Source: Rhipidocladum racemiflorum (taxonomy: Eukaryota; Streptophyta; Magnoliopsida; Poales; Poaceae). From it: DNA of 64,000 nt. The DNA lies in contig CM070577.1 in NCBI GenBank assembly GCA_036346355.1, positions 81,366,509 through 81,430,508 of the forward strand, given 5' to 3'. Position numbers and translations under genes: made by a program. How positions within the stretch are numbered: position 1 is the first letter of the stretch; every line of letters begins with the position of its first letter. Shown piece by piece: positions 55,657-64,000 of the stretch. The notes beneath the pieces were generated by a model. The model searched no databases. It saw nothing but the letters and a program-made list of their open reading frames with translations, and had not been told where the DNA came from.

Positions 55657-58600
55657 ATGGCTGTGATCGGCACGGCTGCGGCCGAGGCGCTCATCCCAGT
55701 GGCAGCGGTGATCGGCATCGCGTTCGCGGTGCTCCAGTGGTACGTGGTGGCCGGGGTGGCCGTCCCCTCCCACGCCGGCGAGGAGGGAGCAGACGGCAAG
55801 GGCGGGAGAGGGGGTAAGGAGCAGGAGGAGGAGGAGGAGGAGGACGGCGTCGACTACCGGCACGTGGAGGCCCGGTGCGCCGAGATCCAGCACGCCATCT
55901 CCATCGGCGCGACGTCGTTCCTGTTCACGGAGTACAAGTACCTCGCCGTGTTCATGGTCGGGTTCGCCGCGGTGATCTTCCTGTTCCTGGGGTCGGTGCG
56001 GCGGTTCAGCATGCAACCGGAGCCGTGCGCGTACGACCCGGAGAGTTGGTGCCGGCCGGCGCTGGCGAACGCGGCGTTCAGCACGGTGGCGTTCCTCCTG
56101 GGCGCGCTCACCTCCGTGCTGTCCGGGTACCTCGGCATGCGCGTGGCGACGTTCGCGAACGCGCGCACGGCGCTCGAGGCGCGTCGCGGCGTGGGGCGCG
56201 CCTTCGTCGTCGCGTTCCGGTCCGGCGCCGCCATGGGGTTCCTCCTCGCCTCCAGCGCGCTTCTCGTCCTCTACGCCGCCGTCAACCTCTTCGGGCTCTA
56301 CTACGGCGACGACTGGGGCGGCCTCTACGAGTCCATCACCGGCTACGGCCTCGGCGGCTCCTCCATGGCCCTCTTCGGCCGCGTCGGCGGCGGCATCTAC
56401 ACCAAGGCCGCCGACGTCGGCGCTGACCTAGTCGGCAAGGTCGAGCACAACATCCCCGAGGACGACCCCCGCAACCCCGCGGTACGCACGTCCCTGTCAC
56501 CCTTGCATGCAAGCTCGAAATTAATCCCCACGCGAATCTCATCTTTTTTTACAGAGGAAACACACGCGCCATCCAAGCTTTCAAATTTTGTTTTCGGTAT
56601 ATATCTTGAACCCCACCGAAATCCAAAATCTCGACGAGATCTCAAAATTTCAAATAAAAGACGCACGAAATCCAAAAACCAAATTTTAAATTTAGTTATT
56701 TTTCAACCGAGAAATCCGAGATTTCGTTCAAATTCAAATGACCAAAAAATGGTAAAGAATTTGTTGATGGTCTTGACCCCAATTCCAATCAAATCCAGCC
56801 AACAAAAATCGAAATCCGGTAAAAAAAAGACCGAGAATTCGGCCATAATCAACGAGATCTCACCGAGATTTGAATAGTTACTGTAGCATTTCATTTTTTT
56901 TAAAAAAAATTTTACCAAGCCGAGATTTAGGATATGAGGGTCCACTATCCGAAATCTCTGGCGAGATTAAATCTCGCCAGGATTTGGATCCTATATACAT
57001 ATTGAGTTGTGCTTATATATATCACCTTAATATAAGTTACACAAATTTTAAAGCGAGTGTAAGAGTAAGTAATCACTGTCTACTGTTTATTCATGTTTTA
57101 ACAGCTATTCAAATTTATTTTATTTTTCAAAATGTGGCAACAGCTATCCAACTTTTAAACAGTGGTTGGTAGAGTCACCTCTCGTACGTATTTGTGCCTG
57201 TGATGCATGTAGGTGATCGCCGACAACGTGGGGGACAACGTCGGCGACATCGCCGGGATGGGCTCGGACCTGTTCGGGTCGTACGCCGAGTCGTCGTGCG
57301 CGGCGCTGTTCGTGGCGTCCATCTCGTCGTTCGGGGCGGAGCACGACTTCGCGGCGATGATGTACCCGCTGCTCGTCAGCGGCGTGGGCATCGTCGTGTG
57401 CGTGGCCACCACGGTCGTCGCCACCGACGTCGCCGAGGTGAAGGGCGTCGACGAGGTGGGGCCGGCTCTCAAGCAGCAGATCCTCATCTCCACCGTGCTC
57501 ATGACCGGCGGCATCGCCGCCGTCAGCTTCCTCGCTCTTCCGGCCAGGTTCACCCTCTTCGACTTCGGCGAGCAAAAACTCGTCAAGAACTGGTACGTAC
57601 GTGCGTGCAAGTGCGGTGTGTCATACTACAAATTAAAAAGCGACGCCATGTCTATAAATTATAAACAAATTTTAGAAGATCTTGCAATATCGTAAGGGTA
57701 ATTTATATGCATTCTTTCTAGATTTACAGACAGGTAATCTTCATTTAATTTGCTTGTGTTAATTTTACAAGGGTTTTGATAAGTTTCATCCGGATGTTTT
57801 CTTTAGTAACCATCATCCAAATTCTGGGTTATTGGATTTGCTTTCAGATCGATGCACACACCCCCTGAATTCGAGATGGATTGATCCTACGGATGTGTGT
57901 TTTGATCGTACAGTCCAAAGTTTAGATAATTTTTACAGGAAAACTAAAAAACAGTATACCGTTGCAACGGTATACCTCTGAAACTCATGAAACTTATAAT
58001 TTTTTGCACTGAAACTCATGAAACTTAGCACTAAAAACTGATAAAACATGAAACTAATGAAACTAAACACTGAAACTCATGAAACTAGCACTGAAACTGA
58101 TAAGTTTCATAAGTTTCACGGCTATACCGTTGCAACGGTATACCGTTCCCTAGTCACTCTCTAATTTTTAAGATAAAAACATCCGGATAATGCCTATACA
58201 CTCCCATTTTACAAATGCAGGCACCTTTTCATCTGCGTCTCGGCCGGTTTGTGGGCAGGCCTTGTGATTGGCTACGTCACCGAGTACTTCACAAGCAACG
58301 CGTACAGGTAAGAAAACAATGCGATGCTGCGTTTGCTACTGTACAGCTCCATCAACGATTAATCTTGCTACAGATCCTGTTGGAAAATTTCCTGAAATTA
58401 AAGTCCTGTTTGGAGCGAAGGAAATCCAAAGAAATTTCATAGGATTTTTACTGCTGACCGTAAAATTTCTGTAGAATTCTTGTGAAATTTCTGCATTCCT
58501 GACGAAATTAACCTAATTATGAACTGAAATGCTGATGGGTTGCGGTGGCGTTGTAGGCCGGTGCAGGCGGTGGCGAACTCGTGCCGGACGGGCGCGGCGA

Positions 58601-59779
58601 CGAACGTGATCTTCGGGCTGGCGGTGGGGTACAAGTCGGTGATCGTGCCCATCTTCGCCATCGCGGTGGCCATCTACGCCAGCTTCCGGCTGGCCGCCAT
58701 GTACGGCATCGCGCTGGCCGCGCTCGGCATGCTCAGCACCATCGCCACCGGCCTCAGCATCGACGCGTACGGCCCCATCAGCGACAACGCTGGCGGCATC
58801 GCCGAGATGGCCGGCATGCCGCACCAGGTCCGTGAGAGGACCGACGCCCTCGACGCCGCCGGCAACACCACCGCCGCAATCGGCAAGGTACGTACGTACC
58901 TACTACTTGATCAGTATTACGACCCACACCATGCATGCATGCATGCTGCACCATCAACCTCCTGTATATATTGTCGTGTCGCGCGTGTCTAAGCTGCACG
59001 CGATCTGTATGGAAATGGCAGGGGTTTGCGATAGGATCGGCGGCGCTGGTGTCGCTGGCGCTGTTCGGGGCGTACGTGAGCCGCGCGGGGATCACGACGG
59101 TGAACGTGCTGAACCCGAGGGTGTTCGTGGGGCTGCTGGTGGGAGCGATGCTGCCGTACTGGTTCTCGGCGATGACGATGCGGAGCGTGGGCAGCGCGGC
59201 GCTGCGGATGGTGGAGGAGGTCCGGCGGCAGTTCAACGAAATCCCTGGGCTGATGGAGGGCCGGGCCGCGCCGGACTACGCCACCTGCGTCAAGATCTCC
59301 ACCGACGCCTCCCTCAGGAAGATGATAGCGCCCGGCGCGCTCGTCATGCTCAGCCCGCTCCTCGCCGGCACGCTCTTCGGCGTCGAGTGTCTCGCTGGCC
59401 TCCTCGCCGGCGCCCTCGTATCCGGCGTCCAGGTGGCCATCTCCGCCTCCAACAGCGGCGGCGCATGGGACAACGCAAAGAAGTACATCGAGGTACGTAT
59501 GGATTGCGTTGCATGCCGGCGTCTCCCCTCATCGGGTTCCTCCCGTGGCATTCAGCTCCCCTGTTCTTGCAGGCCGGCGCGTCTGAGGAGGCCAGGGCGC
59601 TAGGCCCCAAGGGGTCGGACGCGCACAAGGCGGCGGTGATCGGCGACACCATCGGCGACCCGCTCAAGGACACCTCCGGCCCGTCACTCAACATCCTCAT
59701 CAAGCTCATGGCCGTCGAGGCGCTCGTCTTCGCGCCCTTCTTCGCCGCGCATGGCGGCCTCATCTTCAACCACCTCTGA
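55657..59779 (+). CDS. VHP: Vacuolar-type H+-translocating inorganic pyrophosphatase (type I, K+-dependent)
   Basis: Six exons: 55657-56481, 57213-57592, 58221-58307, 58557-58887, 59022-59492, 59573-59779 (stop TGA), all GT/AG; joined they give 2,301 nt and 766 residues, the usual plant length. ATG 55657 is the first in frame; the in-frame codons before it have none. The enzyme hydrolyses pyrophosphate and pumps H+ into the vacuole. Visible signatures: first membrane span (residues 9-32), acidic loop, DVGADLVGKVE (253-263), NVGDNVGDIAGMGSDLFGSY (from 280), D279/D283/D287, WDNAKK (690-695), and D723, D727, K730, D731 of GDTIGDPLKD. GNTTAAIGK, with Ala where K+-independent enzymes have Lys, marks type I. 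Residue 264 is His where I expect Arg (KVEHN). The first exon is very GC-rich, as in many grass genes. Confidence 0.96.
56574..56993. mobile_element. Miniature hAT-like insertion in pyrophosphatase intron 1
   Basis: The left edge CAAGCTTTCAAATTTTGTTT resembles the left end of the hAT at 26121 (CAAGGTTTCAAATCTCGTTT). The right edge, read inward, AGGATCCAAATCCTGGCGAG resembles that hAT's right end. The interior is rich in gagatctc and cgagatt words like the hAT subtermini. No matching 8-bp duplication was found, so the exact limits are uncertain. Intron 1 is 731 bp (56482-57212). Confidence 0.5.
57954..58142. mobile_element. Small inverted-repeat element in pyrophosphatase intron 2
   Basis: Two near-identical palindromes with core TACCGTTGCAACGGTA (57957-57972 and 58126-58141) flank about 150 bp. 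That interior holds five or six copies of gaaactcatgaaac / aaactgataa. Because the ends are palindromic, they are both direct and inverted repeats. Intron 2 is 57593-58220. Confidence 0.6.
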
Positions 59780-60864
59780 TTGCACAACCCCCCGACCTTG
59801 GGAATCGATAGCAATAATTGTAACTTGGGAGAATGTATCAAGTGTGATGGGACTTGATCCCAGTGGCAACTCGTGTTGTTAGAATCTGGTGAGACATTGA
59901 TGTGCTGCGAATGCTAATATGCTAGTATCTGAAAGCGGTGACGAAGTCAGAAAAAATTAGAAGGCTGATCAAACCTTATTCCTTAGTTATCTAAGACAAA
60001 AATTTATCTAAAAAACTATAAGGGTGTGTTTTATTGATGGGATGAGGTTGAATGTGATACTGTACCATTTGATTTCATTATCTTAGGTGAATGGAATGGT
60101 CCGACATCTAGAAGAAATATTCATCAGATTTATATCACTTGGTCCAGGATAGGATAGTTCTATTCAAACAACCAAACATATGGATAACTTTTTTCTTAAA
60201 CCATGTTATACATGTATCACTTAGTATAGGCAACCAAACACATCCTATATCATGCGACCAGAGCATCTGAGTAGCTCACCGCAACAATGGGGAAATGAAG
60301 TTAGAACCTTGAGACGTACAATTTCATGCCATGCAAGGTGCACTGAACAGCATTACAATCTATGCACCACCCAAGTTGGATACAGATGCAGTATCGAAAA
60401 CGGAATTGCTACTGTGTTTATGTACCGTCGGTTGGGCTTGCACCGTCCGGTACCAGCTGCATCAGCAAATCACAGTGCCTGCAGAACCGCGGGTCAAAGG
60501 GGCTAGGGCTCACTCTACTTCCGACGGTCATGGAGCACCACTAGAGAAGCCAAAAAAATTGATGTTAAAATAGAAGAAAAATAGATCAAAGGTAGAAGAA
60601 GTTCAAGAAGATTTCCTAGCAGTTTTACAGGATAACAGCTTCCTATTCTTTTCTTGAAGATTGATTTTACACGTTTACAACTGAGCCGATATCGCAGCCA
60701 AGATATACGGCTGTGCCCAAAACTCTCTCACCTCCAATAATGCTTGCGGACTCGAAGTTTTGGATATTACAGAGTTGGCATTCTTCAGAGCCGAATGTGA
60801 TGCCGTTCCTTCTAGCTGTAAGGAATGACAGTTGGGTCGAAGCCAATTGTGAAAAAAATGATTG
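59780..60864. other. Spacer between convergent genes
   Basis: Contains both 3' untranslated regions and a MITE (60021-60246). No supported ORF; the short frames at 60252-60573 have no recognisable product. An aataat run at 59810 could act as a weak poly(A) signal for the pyrophosphatase gene. Confidence 0.5.
60021..60246. mobile_element. Tourist/Harbinger-like MITE
   Basis: 226 bp with inverted ends AGGGTGTGTTTTATTG (60021) and, read inward, AGGATGTGTTTGGTTG (60246); 13 of 16 bases agree. It is flanked by ATA on both sides (60018-60020 and 60247-60249). Non-coding. Confidence 0.65.
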
Positions 60865-63708
60865 TCATCCCACTGAATAAGGGTCCGAATCAGTTACTTT
60901 TGTCGTATTTACAAGCATCTCGGGAGACAAATTCCCTGCAGCTTTGGTACAGTTTTCTCCAGCTTGATGCACAGAATCCATGTTTTCCGGGGCATGCTGT
61001 TCATTCTGAGAGCATGTGCTTCCCTCCCCTGCATCGGCATTGCCTTCAGAATTTTTTGTACTTGAGGCAGGTGAGAGGGAGGCCTGGTTATCTTCCAAAT
61101 CTGAGTGTGTGTCCGCCACATTAGCTGCGGCACCAATCTTAGCACAGCTAATTCTAGCTTCTAGCTTTCGCTTCTTGGGAACCCTCCCATCTGTGTGTTT
61201 TCCATCCACTGGACTACACTTCACCATGGGCGTATTTAAGGCCTCATCATCCTCATCAGCTTTAACATGTTTTTTGCGAGGTGGGTTGTAATCTTCGTCG
61301 TTGTCTTCATAATCGACAAGCCCGCCAGATTTAGGCCTGAAAAGCCAAGAGACCAGTGAAGCACCAGAAACAAAGTACGCCTTAGAGTTAAGAAATTACA
61401 TAATAAGTACAGATACTTAACAAGCTATCATCAATGTAAACCAGTAGAAGCCAGCAAATAAATCTTTGGAGGACAGCTGGAAGTCATCTCCAGTTGCGGA
61501 AGATGAGATACCTTGCAGGGATGTCATGGATTTCACTTCCATTGGCTGCCTTAACCGTGGATTGCTTCTGTGCACATGTCATCCATCTAGCAGAATCTTC
61601 TTCATCACTAAGGTAAAAATAGAAATTTCATGTAAGTAAACAATGCAACCTCTGAAACTCCATTGGACCCAGCAACAGAAAACAAGCAGCAAATGAGGAA
61701 AATAAACTTAACAAACCTGTCCTTATTAAAATAGTCTTCATCTTCCTTCTTGAGGCCTCTTTCTTGTGCCTTCTTTTGCATGTCAACCACAGTAGTACTT
61801 AGTTTCGTTTCAGCACTCTCCATGAACTAGCAAGAAAACAAAGGGACCAGCATTGCCTTACTCAATAGTACATAGTATACTAAGGCAAATTGAGGACACA
61901 AAAGGGGGTTCTGATTAGGAAAAAGAGCAGAATTATCATCATCCTTCCATTAATTACTGAGTAAACTTCCTAAAGTGATAAAAAGTCGACAGCAACGATT
62001 GAAAGCAAGGACAAACAAGTGTCTCAACTCTCAACCTGTTGATACTTGAGTTTGAAGGCCTGAATGCTCCCTAGTTGTTCAAACTTCACAAGTTGGTCCC
62101 AGAAAGACTCAACAACATGTACAACAAGGGGTTTTAGATTTTCCTGTACAAAAAAAGTGCATCAAATGACAAAGCACACTAAATAGAGGTTGCTAAATAG
62201 CTCTCAGTATGTACCTTTCTTATGTATTCCAACAGTTCAAGGACCCCAGAATGTAGCATGTTGTATCTATCCCCATTTTCAATAAATGCCTCAATAATTG
62301 GTTTCAACAAGTTGAACTTGATAACATGGCCAACAAGAAGTTCATCCTACAGAAACACAGACGATTTATTCAACTAAAATTCAAATATGACAACAAAACT
62401 GCAATTAGGATATGCTTGCTGTACTGGCTGGTATGACTGTTTTCTAACAATTAGCGGTACAGGAGTACCAAACAGTTCTTTTGCCAAAAAACAAGCATGC
62501 ATGATTTCCAGACTTGTTAAGTACTGCCTCTAGGTAAGGAAGCTAAATCCTCACTTGGAATTTTCAGCCTTCTTTTTTTTGCTTTATACTGTACTGCACC
62601 AGCTGGTAAGACTTCTTGTCCATTTGTGCATAAAGGACAGATTCAATTATACAGATCAAGAGAAATATGTTTTTGCTAAAAGTAAAGTACCCGAAAGTCA
62701 CCAACTCTGTTTTCGTACATCTGTTAAGCTACAAGTGCCTTTTTTTTCTTTTGCGGTAATAAGAGGTGTGTGTGTGTGTGTGTGCAAAACATGTAACATG
62801 ACATCATTTCAGAAACCATTTTTTAAAAGGGGGTACATATCTAGTGCAAAACCATGTCTAAGTCTGTAAGCGGCTAAGTGCAATCATGCAAACTCACATG
62901 TGGATTGTAGGATGGAGGACGGATGGATCAGATTTGGGTCTCTTGGTTCTTGACTCTTAAGAAGGTGGGAGCCCTCATAAATAATTTTCCAGAATGCGAG
63001 CGGATTATTCAAAAAGTTACCATTAATGCATGTAATTGTCAAATCCCACCAAACATGATCCATCCATCCATCATGCAACGATCCACATGGAAAGTTTGCA
63101 TGAATGTATCTAGATAGTCTGCACAAACATGCCCCTTTTAAAAAAAGGTAATCAAGAAGGATCGACCAGCTTAGTTGTGCACAGAAAATTTCAAATTTTA
63201 TAGTACGTCTTCTACATTGCGATGCTAAATTTCTTTCATGGGACAAAGTAAACTTCTTACATTTCTGCCAATAAAAGTCCGCATAAATCGGACAGCTGCC
63301 ACAACCAAAAACCTCTCTCTCCGACGGGTTAAAGTAAGGATTTTCTCCATTGAATTGGTTGTAAAAAAGTTGTGCCTGCAAAGCTTGAAAGCTGCCTTTT
63401 AGCAAAGAAACAAAAAAGAAAGTAACATGAAAAGTCCAAAAGAACCATTGAATAAAAGAAAAGGGAAGGGGAAGCATTTGCATCGAGCATTACTTGATCT
63501 TGTAGGGGTGATGAACTACACAAAAGCATAAAAGCTCACAGATGTTAGACAATATTTCAGGCATAGTAGAATGCTCTTCAACTCTTGTACCAACACCAAC
63601 TGAACCAGATGTCGATTGGGTGATGCTCTTTGGAGGGCAAGATGATGCCATTACATCAATCAATTTATCAAGATGCTTCTCATAAAAAACCTCAATAAGA
63701 ACTTCTCT
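60865..63708 (-). CDS. PP4R3: Protein phosphatase 4 regulatory subunit 3 (PP4R3/SMEK), C-terminal part, partial
   Basis: Seven minus-strand exons: 63708-63494, 63375-63261, 62346-62215, 62143-62036, 61826-61717, 61607-61512, 61336-60865 (stop TGA). All use GT/AG and the phases join without error (about 415 residues). The N-terminal half (EVH1/PH-like domain and first repeats) lies beyond 64000. Signatures of the SMEK helical-repeat domain: EVLIEVFYEKHLDKLIDVMA, SSCPPKS, RRRERFLVVAAVRFMRTFIG, HVIKFNLLKPIIEAF, RYNMLHSGVLELLEYIRK, VESFWDQLVKFEQL. The tail has KKEDEDYFN, acidic patches (EDNDEDYNPP, ADEDDEAL) and a basic nuclear signal VPKKRKLE. PP4R3 directs the PP4 catalytic subunit to its substrates and is mainly nuclear. 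No lesion is seen. Confidence 0.93.
62767..62784. repeat. GT dinucleotide microsatellite
   Basis: A (GT)9 run in the 914-bp intron of the PP4R3-like gene. Confidence 0.9.
62884..63103. mobile_element. Stem-loop MITE in a PP4R3 intron
   Basis: About 220 bp with long inverted ends. The left end reads TCATGCAAACTCACATGTGG (62884); the right end read inward reads TCATGCAAACTTTCCATGTG (63103). The similarity continues through gatggatggatca for about 55 bp. The target duplication is not clear. It lies in the intron 62347-63260. Confidence 0.65.
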
Positions 63709-64000
63709 CTACAACAGAAGAGAAAACAAACTTTTCAAACCAATCTAATTAAACACTAGCATTTGAAACAGTAATATTTTGAAGTGACCAGAAAACCATA
63801 TTTACTATGTACATCCGAAGCCAAATCAAAATGAGGATGCAAAACTACACATCGGAATACACAGATGCAGAAACATGAGAAATTCACTATTTGAATATTT
63901 CTAGAAGATATCCGTGATACCATGGATGTCTGATGTCCTTAATCCAAATAATTCTTACTGTACAATCATCACATTTTACATTCAAGAAACATCAAAAGTT
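63709..64000 (-). other. Intron of the PP4R3-like gene
   Basis: AT-rich, no exon recognised. The upstream exons should lie beyond the right edge of the window. Confidence 0.5.

Noticed and set aside
56482..56877. Continuation of the first pyrophosphatase exon as an open frame
   Set aside because: It reads through a GT donor into an AT-rich intron; the conserved protein resumes at 57213.
62884..63483. 199-codon open frame on the minus strand
   Set aside because: It covers an intron and reads the 63261-63375 exon of the PP4R3-like gene in the wrong frame; the correct frame gives the conserved RRRERFLVVAAVRFMRTF.

Overview
This is nuclear DNA from a flowering plant, most likely a grass (Poaceae). 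It holds two cellular genes at the right-hand end, both with introns. To their left lie about 54 kb of nested transposable elements of the kinds that fill grass genomes: Tekay-type and Tat-type Ty3/gypsy, Sirevirus-like Ty1/copia, hAT, CACTA and small MITEs. I assign no species.

Left block (1-19280). Positions 1-4141 are part of a reverse-oriented long LTR of the Tekay type, interrupted by a copia solo LTR (2302-3735, target duplication GAGGG). It lies against the 3' half of a Tat-lineage gypsy element (element A, 4142-8041), which carries an antisense Transposase_28-type ORF, a G-rich tandem repeat and a 3' LTR. A CACTA remnant follows (about 8042-9583). Next is a second Tat element (element B, 9584-19280) with 5' LTR, primer binding site, decayed gag and pol, and a shortened antisense ORF. 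Element B is cut off just before its 3' LTR.

Middle block (19281-52133). A reverse Tekay-type LTR (pieces at 19281-19814, 24471-26120 and 43023-43844) holds two independent insertions. The first is a forward solo LTR (19820-24470, duplication CGTGG). The second is a hAT transposon (26121-43022, duplication CTCCCAGG/CTCCCTGG), itself holding an 11.46 kb copia element (30481-41940, duplication GTTTT). To the right, a forward LTR fragment is split by a reverse solo LTR (44510-48088, duplication CTTCT). Another LTR (49427-51973) has a 246-bp tandem duplication across its left edge. Exact short duplications at four junctions and an imperfect 8-bp one at the hAT make the order of insertion readable.

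Right block (52134-64000). A 1.19 kb non-autonomous CACTA element (53278-54465, duplication AGC) precedes a complete six-exon gene for a vacuolar-type H+-translocating pyrophosphatase (55657-59779, 766 residues). The 3' seven exons of a PP4R3/SMEK-type regulatory subunit of protein phosphatase 4 run the opposite way (60865-63708, continuing past the window). The two genes converge on a 1.1 kb spacer with a small MITE. Three further MITE-like insertions sit in their introns.

No retrotransposon or transposase gene here is intact. Much of the decay is by C-to-T changes (CGA to TGA, CAA/CAG to stop), as expected for long-methylated repeats. Exon boundaries, target duplications and terminal repeats were read by eye; family names are from recognised motifs, not from database searches.
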